Source: Ampullaceana balthica
Lineage: Eukaryota; Mollusca; Gastropoda; Lymnaeidae
DNA: 64,000 nucleotides
NCBI GenBank assembly: GCA_944989445.1
Contig: CALYLW010000067.1
Span: 1,533,905-1,597,904, forward strand
Reading direction: 5' to 3'
Every line of letters starts with the position of its first letter. The stretch's first letter is position 1. The position numbers and the translations under genes were made by a program. Below the pieces are notes generated by a model, which saw only the letters and a list, made by a program, of their open reading frames with translations, ran no database searches and was not told where the DNA came from. Positions 1 to 13,753 of this stretch are shown here, one piece after another.

Positions 1-479
1 CTGATATTAAAGCTACTGAAATGAATAACCAAGAGGCTGAAGTAGTGTAAGAACAAGACACTGATTTGCTGGTACCTATAACTGATTCAAGTTTGTCAGC
101 CACTCATCATGTAGAAGCTAAAATAGCTATATCCATGAAATTTCAACAACTACTAACATTTTAACAACAGACATGGACTAAATTGATAAAAGTAGATTAC
201 TATAAGTGCAGCAAGATTGAAAGTGTATCTAACATATTAAAATTAACGTCTCCAAAATAGACACGGATCTTACACCAAAATAGAGAGGACATGGATAACG
301 TTAGAATGATTTTAACGTAAGTAAATTCCTGGGAAAAAATGTTACCGTACCTATAAGGCGTATTCTCCTAAAGCATCATTATTTTAATTTTAATGTCTTC
401 TGTTTTGTTGCATAAACAAAATAATAAACACAGTTGTTTATCTAAAGGAATAATAGTTGACGCAATATAAATTCAAATG

Positions 480-1190
480 TGGCCACTCGTGAACAAGTGC
501 TCAACATTGCCAAAGTATTTGTAAATGGAAGGAATCAGAAATCTGATAAAAAAGAACAGACTTTTAAAAAAAAGAACAATAAGTTGTTGTAAAAGAAAAC
601 AAAACAAAAGGGCAAGAAGTTCGTGTTATAATGTTTGAAATTATTAAATCCTTGCAAAATTTGGCTTTTCGTGGTCACAGAGGAGAATATACTAGTGCAA
701 ACATAGGAATTATTCTGGAACGTATGCATCTGCTAAGAAAGTACTATCAAGTGCTCAAAGAACAGAATTTGCAAAATGATTATAAAACAACAACTTGTCC
801 CCTCAAATTCAAAATGAGACCATTGCAGTTTTAGGAGATGCGGTTTGCCAAAAATAAATCTTTCAGGTACATGAAACCAAATATTATTCCATTGTATGAT
901 TTAGCTCTCAATATTTCACATCAGGATCAAACAAATCCAGTTGTGTGATATGTAAAGATTGAAAATCAGAAGGAAGACGTTGTAGAATATTTCATAGGTT
1001 TCATTGACAAAAAAAAATCTTTTTACGACATTTTGGAAATGATTTTAAATAAGTTTAAAGCTGATTGTCTTAAAATAATGGACCGAAGAAGTGGCCCTAC
1101 ATGTGTTATTGCTGCTTTACTGCTGGAAAGTATACACAAGTTCAAGAGACTTTAGGACTTAAATCTCAATGTCAAATCTTGCTCAAACAG
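480..1190 (+). pseudogene. Decayed hAT transposase, ZMYM1/DUF4371-like
   Basis: Fragments in different frames match the usual order of ZMYM1-like hAT transposases. IIKSLQNLAFRGHRGEY at about 631-690 is the 'xxLALRGHxE' segment; VVEYFIGFID at about 980-1010 is the 'ExFLGFI' segment; AGKYTQVQETLGLKS at about 1120-1165 is the 'NMAGKYxGVQxRI' segment. Stops and frameshifts break it. Part of it aligns with a minus-strand copy at about 29060-29290, so both come from one family. No inverted termini were recognised here; the element may start outside the window. Confidence 0.6.
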
Positions 1191-1249
1191 TTTCTTTTTT
1201 TTAATCACGGTTTTATTGATTTGCTTTCGTTCCTGTCTGTCCGCATTGT

Positions 1250-1440
1250 TTTCGTTCCTGCCTGTCCGAAAAATTTAAAATTTCCAACGTAAAATTAAAC
1301 CACTTTTAATGGTCCTAGAGATCTCAAAATTTTTCCACAGATAGATCTTGGATGACAATGCAATGTATCAAAATTTCAGAGTGATCGAATGTACCGTAAT
1401 TAAATTAATGCTGTTTTAGTTTATCTCTATATGTCATCTG
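1250..1440. repeat. Dispersed repeat, copy 1 (pair at 27838-28010)
   Basis: The stretch 'tggtcctagagatct' through 'cacagatagatcttggatga' to 'gatcgaatgtaccgtaa' recurs in the same orientation at 27885-27980. It is about 170-190 bp with moderate divergence. The family is not recognised. Confidence 0.6.
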
Positions 1441-1865
1441 TATCCGTCTGCTATTGTTTACATCCACGTGCCAGTTCACCCCAGCCATCGATTACCACAT
1501 CCCCTTGTTTACAGCTAGGGGAGTTCAGTCAGTTTCAGTCTGTAACTGTTTGTCACGCGATGCGTTTAAAGAAATAAAATGTTCGATATACTCTATACTC
1601 TATGATTTTACACTTTGACTAAAAAGAACAAAACTAATAGAGGTAACAAATTTATTAAAAAAACACGTTTTTATAAGTGGACAAAAAGAAGAAAATAATT
1701 TAAAACTTATAAGTTCAAGTACTTTGATTTAATATGACTAAAAACGTGGGACGGGCGCTTATGAGGTTTTACATATGCAGTTCACTCATTCTCTCACTTA
1801 TAGATCTCTCTTTTGCCTTCTAAATTATAAATCACTAATTTTTAAACCAAACCCCTCATAAACGT

Positions 1866-2166
1866 CAACACTATCGAAAGCCTTCTAGTAGTCAATAAAG
1901 TTAATGTATAGTGGTGAGTTCCACTCCAGGGATTGTTCAAATATAATTCTCAGATTGGCAATCTGGTCAGTGCATGATCTATCTTTTCTAAAACCTGTTT
2001 GTTGGTCTCTAAGATTGGTGTCCGTTGCGTCCAGCACTCTGTTAAATACTTTGCTTGGTATGGATAGCAGAGTTATTCCTCTATAGTTGGGGCAAGAGCT
2101 AAGATCTCCTTGCTTTGGGAGCTTAATGAGATGTGGGGTTTGGCAGTTATCATTTTCGTACCCCAT
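1866..2166 (-). pseudogene. LINE reverse transcriptase fragment (N-terminal RT motifs)
   Basis: The frame reads LIKLPKQGDLSSCPNYRGIT, LLSIPSKVFNRVL, LRDQQTGFRKDRSCTDQIANL and LEWNSPLYINFIDY, then a stop in place of the usual E, then KAFDSVD. These are the conserved first blocks of non-LTR reverse transcriptases. The YADD and C-terminal parts are absent, so this is an internal fragment with at least one in-frame stop. No termini or target duplication were seen. Confidence 0.8.
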
Positions 2167-2546
2167 TTACTTAATCTAATAGCTATTTTGGATTTTGAGC
2201 ATCGCATGGGTGAGAACATTAACACATTAAAGATTGTTCCATGATGAAAAGCAGAAAACTTCAATTATATTTTTTTAATGAAAGCTTACCTATTTCTTAC
2301 TAACATAAAAAATAGTGCCCTTATTATAACTTTCTAAAAAAATTGTCTTTCCTTTATATGTATTTTCCCGCGGCAAACCTGGGTTCTGCCCCGGGCGGCA
2401 CATACCAACGCTACGCCGCTATGGTGAAGTTTTCCAACCTACGTGATTAAACAATTTAAGCTCAATGACACAGTTTCTCTACTGTGGTGAGTTATTAAAA
2501 TGGCCTTCAAATAGATAGTTTTAGCGCTTCTCAACTTTAAAGTTGG

Positions 2547-3030
2547 CGGAGCTGTAGCCACGTTGGAGCTGTAGCGACGTTGGAGCTGTAGCCACGTTGG
2601 AGCTGTAGCCACGTTGGAGCTGTAGCCACGTTGGAGCTGTAGCCACGTTGGAGTTGGAGCTGTAGCCACGTTGGAGCTGTAGCGACGTTGGAGCTGTAGC
2701 CACGTTGGAGCTGTAGCCACGTTGGAGCTGTAGCCACGTTGGAGCTGTAGCCACGTTGGAGTTGGAGCTGTAGCCACGTTGGAGCTGTAGCCACGTTGGA
2801 GCTGTAGCCACGTTGGAGTTGTAGCTACGTTGGAGCTGTAGCCACGTTGGAGCTGTAACCAAGTTGGAGCTGAAGCCACGTTGGAGCTGTAGCCACGTTG
2901 GAGCTGTAGCCACGTTGGAGTTGGAGCTGTAGCCACGTTGGAGCTGTAGCCACGTTGGAGCTGTAGCCACGTTGGAGCTGTAGCCACGTTGGAGTTGGAG
3001 CTGTAGCCACGTTTGAGCTGTAGCCACGTT
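2547..3030. repeat. 17-bp minisatellite
   Basis: About 28 copies of the unit ttggagctgtagccacg, some with an extra 6-bp 'ttggag'. All minus frames stay open and give repetitive peptides (NVATAPTWLQLQRGYSS, 17 residues = 3 units); these are artefacts. Confidence 0.95.
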
Positions 3031-3032
3031 AC

Positions 3033-4740
3033 TGTTATCAATTTATTCATATTTTTATTTATTTATTTTTTGCTTGAAAAATAGGTCATGTCATATTTTT
3101 TTATTTGTTGTCATGGCTGCAATAACTTTAAAGAATAAATTTCAGCCGTCATAATTTTCGTGCTGCACAAAATAAATGAAGAAAAATGATCACCTTCCTA
3201 TGAATTGTTAGATTTCATGCCAACATTGGCTTTGGAACGAAACTCAAAGGAGAAAATATTAAAATATTGTTTCCATTTTCTCTACTTATGTGGTATAGAC
3301 CAGCAATTAGCTTTTTGAAAGTGACACTGCTAAATAGTTTATGCCCTGCCAGTAATATTTTTGACTGCCCACATATGATAATATAAATTCAGCCTTTTTA
3401 AGGCTTCTAAAGGTCACTGAAATTTGTCTGATCTATATTTAGACAGTGATTAGAAACATTTAAATAATACTAAATGCTGTTTTCAATGATTAAAGCTATT
3501 TGTAAGTGATATATTTTTTATAAGCACCATATAAGTGATATTAGCACTTTACATAATTCTAAAATGAAAACAATAAAGATGTATTAAAATATATATTTTT
3601 CAAAGCTTTATTACAAATATTAAATTAAAAAATTGAGAAAAATATTAGCATTCACTCCATGAAATGATAAAAAAAGAATGAATATTAAATGTAGCCTAAA
3701 CTGTGATTCAGATGAGAACATAAAATATACTCATAAGCGTATGATTTACATAAAACTTTAATGAACAATCATATTTATTTTTTAACACAAAACCTTAAAT
3801 TTACAGTTGACAAACTGGCAACATGTGTGTAATGTAATGACAACTAAGTTTGATAAATTGTTCAGCTGTTATTAGACAGCCTGATGATGGTAAGATTGAG
3901 TAATATATATTAACATGGCTGTAAGGTCAAAGTATACATGACATAGGGACACATACATCGACAAGACAAGTCACAGAGTGTAAGGTTGTGTGCTCTGAGG
4001 CTGAATAAGAATCCAGAGGTGGATCAAAACAAACAATCCTAATATGCAGGCAGAGAGAGAATTAAGCAAAGAAATTCTAAAACAGCAAGGCCAACTCTCT
4101 GTTTGGTCACTAAAAAGCATGTGCGCCACTTACTTTTTACCACCTCTGACAGTATTTGTTGTTTATGACTTGAAAATGTTTGATGTCAAAGGTAAGATAA
4201 TTTTCTGCTGTCTATTAAGGATAATTCTGGGCTTTTCTATTTGATACAATCTTAGAATAAACTATTGATTACAGATAACAGTTGTTGGAATCCTTTAATA
4301 TAAAATTAGATGATCACATAAGTTTGAGATTTCATTCAAATGTATTCCTCCTTATAACAAAAGATGTTTTCTCCATTTAGGTACTAGATATAAAGTATTA
4401 AAATTTTTGATAGATGTTTGTTATTCTTAAAGCTGGCAAATACAATTTTGTCACCTCCTTTCACAAAGATCCTAATACTAACGTTTAAAGCCCCATAAGG
4501 TTTTCGGTAAACTTCCGCCTCAGTCCCGTAAGGATTTCCCGTATGAAATTTAAAAAATTGCTGTAAATGTATTTATAATGTTATTGTCATACTGACTTCA
4601 TCTTTTAGGATAAGAATGGTTATTTTAAATAATCCAAAAACCGTTTTGAGTTTAATACTATTTTACCTGTAGTTTAGTACTATTATTGTTACAAAAAAAT
4701 ATAGCGAAATCACATTTTTAAAAAAAAACACGTAAAAACT
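3033..4740. other. AT-rich non-coding DNA, nothing recognised
   Basis: No ORF with family features, no RNA gene and no clear repeat. A 66-codon ORF at 4044-4244 has no recognisable motif. Confidence 0.5.
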
Positions 4741-4744
4741 ACCC

Positions 4745-5060
4745 AGAAACTTCGCGAATCTTAGCTTAGCTTAGCTTAGCTTATCTATACCGACGCTCCT
4801 TCTATGCAGAAGATAGTTGCGTCCACAGACCATGACAGATGATCTGTTGGCAAGTGATGCAGCATTCACAAGCCACGGCTTAGTGGGTTCCACGCATTAC
4901 CCAGCCGCCTAACTACATGTAGTGTTAGGTACCCATTAGGAGTGGGGTGACTCAGGGATGCCCTAGGCCCCGGGAACAAACCCTTGCCTTCACACGGATT
5001 CGAACCCGTGACCATCGGTACGACAGTCCAGTGCGCTGCCACTCGACCACCGCGTCCCGC
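4745..5060 (-). mobile_element. tRNA-derived SINE (family 1), full length
   Basis: On the minus strand it starts near 5060 with a tRNA-like head: A box TGGTCGAGTGG (5049-5039) and B box GGTTCGAATCC (5006-4996), 32 bases apart as in a tRNA. A unique body of about 170 bp follows. The 3' end contains the hairpin GACGC...TTCTGCATAGAA...GCGTC (about 4824-4793) and ends in AGCTAAGCTAAG repeats. The body is shared with 56495-56790. The 3' hairpin tail is shared with the LINE copies at 24262, 26250 and 40219. Confidence 0.85.
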
Positions 5061-5089
5061 GAGCGAAAACACGAGCGAAGGCAATCACC

Positions 5090-8000
5090 GCCATTGCCGG
5101 AAGTCGAATACATCTTCTATCCCGCACTGAATAGTTTTTACTTTGTGTGATTTCGTTTCTAAAAAGAGTACTATCGAGGCGCGCTTTACCGCGCTTTGGT
5201 AATAGAGGCTAGGCGCGCATTACCGCGCTTTGTCAAATTAAACGTTAACGAATACTTTGTTTGATGAGACTTAATATTTTATTGAAGATCTTTGAATGAA
5301 ATATGCTGATTCACAATGGCTAATTACATAAAGTTCAATAACCACACTGTAAGCACATTTTTATAACAGATCATGCAATTTTTATGACACGTTAATTGTT
5401 TTCCTAACCTCCTTAATACTTTTTTAAAAAAACCAAAAAAAACCCCAAGTATTTGAGGAACAATGAAAAAATACTAATGTTTTAAGTATTGGTTAAATAA
5501 AAACTAAGAAAGGAATTCATCAAGTAAAATTAAATTTTTTTTAAAAACCCCAGTTAGAAGACTAACATTATAGAATTTATTCAACATAATTCAAACAAAC
5601 ACGCCTAAGTTAAAGACATTAATTTCACAGTAACTTGACCTTAGAATATGGTTTTAATGAAAAAGATTAATAATATATCCCTAAGTATGTATAAACATAT
5701 GGTAAAGAAGTCAACAACGTATGGCAATATGTGTAAAGTATAATAAATGACATTATTTAGCAAGATAACATAAAAACAGAAATATGTCCTCCACCCATGC
5801 TTGATAATCCACTGACAAATATCACATAGTCCTTAGAGACAAATTTTTTTTTCATTCTTTAAATTTAATTTTTCTAATCTGAAATGTAATACATGTATGC
5901 TGATAATTTTTTAGCAGCTTTATTACTAGTGTCTATAATGAAAGAAAACAAATGGATGGTAGTGACAAAAAGCAAATATTTCAGAGGTAGATGTTTAAAT
6001 ATGAAAAACAAAAAATGTAATTATTGAATTGGTGGAATAAATATACACTATTGAATAAATAAATGATTATCTAGAAAAAAAAATCTCTAATATGATTTTA
6101 CATGAACGCTCTTGGTTTCATATATGTGGGAACATACAAAGTAAAAATATTACTATAATACAGAGAACAAAATGCAAAAAAAAGTATTACTTCACAATAA
6201 GTTTAACATTTAACATTATAGTTACATCAGTGTAAAAGTAAAATTATTCTCATCTGAAACAATCAAGCCATAGAAATACTCATCGCTAACAATTTGGCTT
6301 AAGTGGAAAACCCTGATTTCCAAACTCAAGCAAATAAAAATCATTCAAACGAATTTAGCACTTTTCACTGCTGTCAAATATTCAACAATCTAAACTTACT
6401 TAACAATATTTAACAAAAATTAATAATTTAAATTGAATGACCCCTCCTCCCCCTGCTAGGTTAAAAGATTTTTTAAAAATTAACTATTTTAAAATATTTT
6501 AGCTTTGACATTTAATAAAACAAATTACTGCTTTAATTTTACATGTGAACAAGTTAGGTTAGGCCTTATTTTTGAAGATATATTTTACTCAATTAGTTTG
6601 ATCGGTGAAGACATAATAATTTTAAATGTTTATTATTTTTTGTGCTTTTAACTTGGAAAAGTAATTTAAGTTTGAATCATACATTTTCTTCAATTAATTA
6701 ATTTTATTTTTATTGCAAATTTTTCAACTTAAATATATTTCATATTTCATTAAATGCTGGTCATATATGATCAAAATTAAGTTCATTCATTGAAACTAAA
6801 CATACAAAAACATTTAGTTTCTGTTGGTTTTAGGAAACAAATTAATACAAATCTGGATTTTTGTATTAAAATAAAGAATCATTTTATTTAAAATTATTAT
6901 GCTTATGACCTAGTTTATGTATGGACAAACATCTCACTGATGCATACTTGCAGTCCTTCAAAATAATCTAAATTACAGAAAAATATTCCTAACATAAACA
7001 AACTTGTAGAATAGAAACAATGACAAATATCCAGTTCAGTCAAACTGGCATTTGAGCTTTTTCATTTTACACTTAATGAATGTTCATTCTGTTTGGCCTA
7101 AGATGTGAGTTGAGTTTTTGCCTGCCAAGTGATTCAGTTTGACACCCCGTGGGCTAGATCCTCAGTTTCTGAATAAAATTCTAAATATATCTGCTGCATA
7201 CAGTCATCCAAACAAGTAATATTTGTTTAATGAATATTATATTCAATAACTGATACATTTTTAACTCTTAAACATGATTTAACAATTCTCACATTGTATC
7301 AAGTAATTGTTAAACTAATACGTTTATTTCTGATCAATTTTAAAATAAGATTTTTAAAAGTATTCTAAGAGTCTAAGACCAGTTTAATTTTGAGTAAAAT
7401 TTAATTATTTGAACAAACTGCTACTGCTATAGCCAGATGGTTTTATGGAAACCTAAATTAGGCAATGAACACATAATGGAAATGCATAAATAATAGAAAT
7501 AATTTTTCCAGTATTATATAAATAATTATGGTAAGTTATTCTTTTTTAATTGTGTAATTTAATAAAAAAAATTATAATGTATTATAGTTAAGTCATTTAA
7601 ATTTAAGCTAAATGAGTAAAATTGAAAGAATTATATTTACAGTCTATTAGGAATTTACTGGATATAAATAATTAAGTTTTTAAAAATAAAAAGATCAAGA
7701 TCTTTATCACAATGCTAAAGATAACTCTGAATTTAAGGCAAAGTTTTTGTTATTCTGAATACAATGAAAATTTGATCCAGAAAGCTATGATTGCAAAAAG
7801 TTTAATTAATATGCCTTAGATTTTGTAATGAAATTGTTTAAGAGAAGACTGAGGCACTTTGAAATGATGATAGTTTTCAATTGATTCAAGGTTTTGGGCA
7901 GAGGAAAAATAGTACAATATCATTAAATAAATCCTTTTTTTTAAATGAAAAGAATGTAAATTTGGCACTAGAGCTTTTACTTTTTATTATTTTAATATTT

Positions 8001-10159
8001 TTTAATTGCCTTTAACATTTTTTATCTAGTATATGCAATGTGCATGTAATCTTTACTCAAATTTTATTTGAAATTTGCTAAAGCCTACACCCAGTAGCTA
8101 CATTCCTATTTATAAAAAAATATATTAAAAATTGGGATATCGAGGTAACAAAGAATTTGTAATCATTAACTAGTATTACATAAACAATTAAATTGACTCA
8201 AAGATAAATACATTCATTTATTTCAAACCCTGTACCCAACATTTTGAGTGAGGACATATTAATAAGCTCAAAATCAAATGTGTGGTATTACATTCACCTC
8301 ATTCAATCCTGAATTTTTCAAATTTAAATTATCACATTACAGGACCAAGGGAAGATTGTGAAATGAAAAGTGGATTACCACTGAGGTATCAATAGAAACA
8401 ATAAATTATATTTACAAATTAATGACACAATATGAAAAAATATCACCATGTCTTAGAATGAGGAGTGCTCTCTAAGATGTGCAGAACAGTTATTTACAAT
8501 CTCCAAGTTTGCCTACACTCATTCAACATCCTGACTAGCCCAATAATAGGCTAAACCAAAGGAACAGAAACAGTGCTATAGAAAAATCTCTTTCACCAAA
8601 GGCAGTATTTAACTTTTGCCTAAAATTTAGGAAAAGGGGGGGGGGAATTTCATACCAGAGTTGCTTATCAATACAAAAAATAAAATGTAACATTTTGGAT
8701 TATTTTTAGATGCACTTTAACCATGCTCTAATTTTTATTATTGTATTATTGTATTTTAATTTTTTTTTAAACATAGTATTAAAATCTCATTTTTTAAAAG
8801 CGCAAGCATATAAACTGGATTATAAAAATTTTTCAGTCCGTCAAATTTTACAGCTAAAAATTAAAATAATTTCCGAGCTATTCTGGAATGATTTTTGAAA
8901 GTAAAAATTGTTGTGGTGCTTTTTCATGCTTCTTCATGCTTCTTTAATTTTGTAAAAATCATTTAGATAATTTATCAGGAAAAAACTTTTACTATGCTTA
9001 TTAATCTTCATTGTATATAATATAAAAGTCCATATGATACAATTTTCATTTTTTTAAATGTGTTAAAAGCATCATGCTACTGTATACGAAATATACTTAC
9101 AATAATTCTTAATTCTTATAATTATTTTTCAAAATATTATAACATAGTTTTTCCTACTTCAATACATAATATTTTTATAATATGCTTAAGTTCAGAAAAA
9201 GTTAAAACTGATAATGTTAATTAATAACATATTACGACATTCAATTTACACAAATTATCCCAAACTTTCTCAACTTTGTATCACTAATGTGTTCCCACAT
9301 AATAACTATTGTTATTTGTGACTTCTAAAATATTTTTTTTAAAAACTTTTTTAACCTAGGGGAGAGAAATGTTTGCTTAGGTTTTGAAGTGAGTATAGTA
9401 ACAATGTAAAATGTTGAGCTTCATCTCCAACTGCTAGCGATGTCATATATAATTTTGTGTGACAACACTGTCAAGCAGATGGACTCTTGCAGAAATTCGT
9501 TCTTTCCTTAGTATACATTACATCAAAAATTGATCAAGAAGACTATAAAGCTTTTGGATTTCTTATTACATTAAGATGGATGTGCAAAACTATTCAATCA
9601 CAAACTAACGAGATCACTCATTCATTATTTTTGAGCTCATATTAATGATGTGTACATATAAATGAATGATTTTAAAAAAATTTCCATGAAAATCTAAATT
9701 TCAATTTAATCTTTATTCAGAGAAAGCTGAGTTACTTTAACTTACCATTATGTTTAAAACAAGATTTAGTTAACTTTGTTCAGTCAGTATTACTAAATCA
9801 TTTCAATTTAAAGCAACATTCTGACTACAAAAGAAATTGATGTACTGGTAGTAAATAAGCCCATTTTCATTCAACTTATGAAATTAATTTTGCCTCAAAA
9901 GCTGTCAAAGTCGAGAATCTGCAAAACTCCTGTCATTGAAGTAGACTTTTTTGTATAGTGAACTCCATCTTCAGTGAACTCCATTGTATATGCTGCAGTG
10001 GTTCCATAATGCAACAGACATCACAATGTCACTAAAAGTTGATGGATTTAACCAAGATACAGACCACCAACTTATCAAGTGCAGCTTCTTCAAAGGTTGA
10101 TTTTGAAACTTACTGAAACTGTCAGTTTTTTTTTAGGTGCTGTCTTTCAGCAATGCAGG
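5090..10159. other. AT-rich, repeat-poor DNA downstream of the Ig gene; possible 3' UTR
   Basis: No transposon, minisatellite or coding signal was recognised in 5 kb, in contrast to the rest of the window. It lies directly 3' of the Ig gene stop codon on the minus strand. Long 3' UTRs are common in neuronal adhesion genes, so part of it may be transcribed; that is inference only. Confidence 0.35.
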
Positions 10160-10290
10160 TCATGTAAAGCAAGTTAATGCAAAGATCACTGTCACTGTAA
10201 TGTAGCCTAATCCACTGGAAGATAAAAGCCTTACAGAGTTATGTCCCTCATTTTCAGTATTTGCCATCTCCAGACCTTCTGTGCCAGTAC
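10160..10290 (-). CDS. Exon E: linker and GPI-anchor signal, stop codon
   Basis: 131 bp coding, entering in phase 1 and ending at TGA (10162-10160). The acceptor TTCTTAATTTTAAG ends at 10291. It encodes STGTEGLEMANTENEGHNSV, then RLLSSSGLGYITVTVIF and ALTCFT. The pattern is an acidic/polar linker, a small-residue cluster (SSSG, a plausible omega site) and a C-terminal hydrophobic stretch with no charged cytoplasmic tail, as in GPI-anchored IgLON and lachesin-type proteins. A short type I transmembrane end is less likely because nothing polar follows. The 3' UTR continues below 10160; several AATAAA-like signals occur on this strand and none stands out. Confidence 0.85.
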
Positions 10291-10679
10291 CTTAAAATTA
10301 AGAAATTAAACAGCTTATATAAGCAAAATCTGGAATTTACAGTCATAATTATTATATCCTTTCAAAAAATTTAATATTTAGGCCTATTTTATTTATAAAG
10401 AATTTGTGGCTTAAGTAATAATAATAAACATTATACTTTTAATATGTAGAGTTTTTATATGCTTAACAAAGTGTGACGAAACTTTGTGAATTTCATACGG
10501 GCAATGGAATTTGAACATCATTATTTTTGTGAATAACACTTTAAAAAATTGGTGATACAATAAAATCAACATTGAAAAACAAAGAGATAGATTCTTATGT
10601 CTTCTAAAAATTTAGACTTTGAGCTTTAATTCTTATACATTTTATAATTAATTACAAATAATGCATAAAAAATGTAATA

Positions 10680-12188
10680 CAGTCGAACTCACTTACCTCG
10701 AGCTCGGTTAGCTCGACCACCCCACTAACTCGACGTTTTTTATTGGAACCGCCAAATTCTCTTTGTCTTAGCATTTTTTCATCGGCTAATTCGATTTTTC
10801 TAAGTCGCCGAAACCTAGTACCTCGAGCACAATAGAGGGCCAAATTTGCAACTTAACTTGGTTAGCTTGATCCTCGTCGGTTGGCCTAGCAATGCACTAT
10901 GGCATTGTTAGTTCAAAACAGTGTTGACATCTCGCTTTTCTTCGAGACTTCCGGCTATTGTGTGATTCTAAGAGATTTCAATAAAAAGTACCGGATGTTT
11001 TGCGTGTGGGAATTATTAGTTCGACGTGTATCCATGGAGTATGTATTCACCTGAGGTACTGGACAATCGCGTTATAGGTCGTTAATCGTCATTTTGCAGT
11101 GCATGTTATATTATTATTTATATTATTATTAAACTTAATTCATTTTCTGATGTATTAATCATTTTATTTTTAAGATAAACGAATATCTTTAGAAATGAAA
11201 ATAAAGGTTTGTATCGAGAATTGACGGTGGTTTTTATTTTAAATTATTTAATCAAATAAAAAAATTATTATTCTTTTAAAAGTGTGTTGTTGCTTTGTTA
11301 CCAGTAAGATACGTGACTGTGACTAACTCGCGCGTGACGATGAAATCAAATCATTTCTGATAGGAATGATTTTAAAAAAAATTCGCGTAGGCTTAGACTT
11401 ATTTGCCGGCCGAGGTCTATAACACAGTACACACAGCGTGCTGTGATCAACGGTCAAGGCCACAATAGTTTTATTTATATTACAAGTTTGATTGACTGAG
11501 GAAATTCGAGAGCGTTCTGATAGTAACAGATATCCTGCACGTCAAAAGCATTAAACTTAAAATAACCATATTGATTTGTTTATTTGTATTTTAAATTCGC
11601 TGATACTACGGCAAACGCGAGCGGCTACGCCATGCTACACACTACACGCAGGCCGCAGCATGTGACGAGGCGAGAACTTTGACCTTTTAACGCATGCGCA
11701 GACAATTATAAACTGGTAACTTTTTTTATTAAATGGAATCGAAACATACCACTACCACAGAGTCGTAATCAAAGTCCTTTACTTCGGCATAAATATATAT
11801 AAAAAAATAATAAAATATATATATAAAAGCTGCCGATTAGTCATAACTTTTCCAGACTTTCAAGGCCGAGAAATTTTTTAAAAGAATTCCCGACTTTTTC
11901 CCGTTTTCCTGAGCGGGAACCATGGTTATATTTAAATTTTAAACGGTCCATAAAAACGAACGGTCATTACAACCTTAGGAAAGAGTGAAGAAATATTAGG
12001 GTTCCGATAGGATTCCGATTAATCGTCCCATCACTAATTAACGCTAACTAATTAATCACGTACATAAAGAAATTTCAAGCACATGTTAATATTTTGCCGC
12101 CATATTGGTTTTCGTTTTAACTCGATCATCGGTTATGTCGACGCCATTTTTCATACCCCAACGCCGTCGACTTAAGCGGTTTCGACTG
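10680..12188. mobile_element. pogo/Tc1-mariner-like non-autonomous element, copy A
   Basis: Left end CAGTCGAACTCACTTACC, right end (reverse complement) CAGTCGAAACCGCTTAAG, flanked by TA on both sides (10678-10679 and 12189-12190). Ends of this CAGTCGAAC type with a TA duplication fit the pogo/Tigger group. About 1.5 kb with no transposase recognised. Copy B at 17160-19327 is a close match in the same orientation. It lies in intron 4 of the Ig gene. Confidence 0.8.
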
Positions 12189-12189
12189 T

Positions 12190-13270
12190 ATATAAAAAAA
12201 AAGCAATACGATTTCAATGGAAAATGTTTCTTCTCATGGCATTTTCCCCCAGTACAAAGGAGGAAGGAATTTTTTTAAAATGTCATTTTTTCTGTAAAGT
12301 TTTCAGCTGTACATTTGATTTGACTTTTTACCCACACAGCTTGGCATGTATGCTTACCTCGCCTTTTGTTGGAGGAATCAGCTGTGAAGAAGAAAAAGAA
12401 AAGAAATATAAATGTGCAAATATTTGGGACAGAAATTGAATTTCTAATAATAATACTCATAATAACTTTGACACTGACTAGCTTAAAAAATAAAGACATG
12501 CTATGATTTAGTTTTTGTTAACTACAAGCTTTGTGAACGGCGTCCCGAAAACTAAATGTCATGCTAGGAATAATTCATGCTCTTTTGTGAATTTCAATCC
12601 AAACATGCCCCAAATATTTTTACATTTTTTTCTATAAACTGTTGGTTTAACTTTGATTTATTTAACCACACATGCAATTACTTAAAGACATAGAAAATGA
12701 CTGTAATTTCTCATTTTAAAAATGAATTTTTTTTTCAGTTATACCTTTGTCATAATTATTTAAAATAGTGGTAATCATGATACCTTATAAAATATTGCAA
12801 TAATATAAGTAGCAAAATGTTAAAGCTAATAAAAGATTGTAAATATTCTTATGTTAAAATGTATTAAAACTAATGTATCAATTTCCATTTCAATGTCCAT
12901 GGACTTTTTATTATTGATTATTCAATTTTAATTCTGCTTGTCCAATACAAAATACTAGACACTTGAAGCTGCAACATATTTTAAGGCTATGAAAATGTAC
13001 TACAAGGGTCCACCTGGGTATGAGATAAAGGGAGGTCATCATTTGTTTTGGATTGATGAAAAAAAGTCAAATTATAAATACAAGTATTATTTGTTCAAAC
13101 TTAATGTGCATCACTCATTATATGAGAATAAATGAGTTGTCCAACATGACAGTCATACTGGAAGTGCTGCAAACCTGTTAGCTGACAAAATGAAAAAATA
13201 ACCCAAATATTTTTTTTAGATTCAATGCAGCCTAATTGAACTTAATGTAGATATTTTTTAAGAAGTAAAG
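12190..13270. other. Intron 4 DNA, AT-rich, nothing recognised
   Basis: No coding, RNA or repeat signal that I can support. Confidence 0.4.
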
Positions 13271-13273
13271 GAA

Positions 13274-13550
13274 TCATGGGGTCACGGTGGCTCAGCCAGC
13301 CTGTTTAAATAAATTCAGAGAGTCTTGGGTTTGAGTTCTGATGGAGGCTGAAATTTATTCCCGGGTCTTTAGGGTGTCCCAGAGTCCACCCAGCTCTGAT
13401 GGGGTAGTTGGATAAAAGCAAAGGCGACTTGGCATTGTGCTAGTCACACAATCCTCTTGTATGCAGTGGCAATAGAAACTTGTGAACACAGACTCACTTT
13501 TCCCATAGACCAACATGGTCTGGAAAGGCAACTTTTACTGAAAGTTAAAG
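13274..13550 (+). mobile_element. tRNA-derived SINE (family 2), diverged copy
   Basis: It begins ggggtcacggtggctcagcc, has a degenerate B box near 13325-13340 (ttgggtttgagttct), then 'ggcattgtgctagtcacaca' and 'tagaccaacatggtctggaa'. The same body occurs at 41131-41335, which has a better preserved head. It lies in intron 4. Confidence 0.65.
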
Positions 13551-13753
13551 GAATCATTATCTTTTTTCAATGGACACTTTCTGGTCAGGACAGAAATGGG
13601 TTAACTTGTTCCAATCAAGGGTTAAATGCAATATTTAAAGACTTTTAGCTCAATTTATTGCATTTTCAAAAACATCCGTCACTGCTTAAAAATTTCAAAG
13701 TTATCAGTACCATGAATGCAGCATGAATATTATTTTTTTCTTAGAAAAACTTT

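Noticed and set aside
2439..3050. 203-codon minus ORF with WLQLQRGYSS repeats
   Set aside because: Frame through a 17-bp minisatellite; equivalent ORFs exist in the other two frames.
4990..5060. Possible tRNA gene on the minus strand with good A and B boxes
   Set aside because: The acceptor stem does not pair and the sequence runs into a SINE body; it is the tRNA-like head of a SINE.
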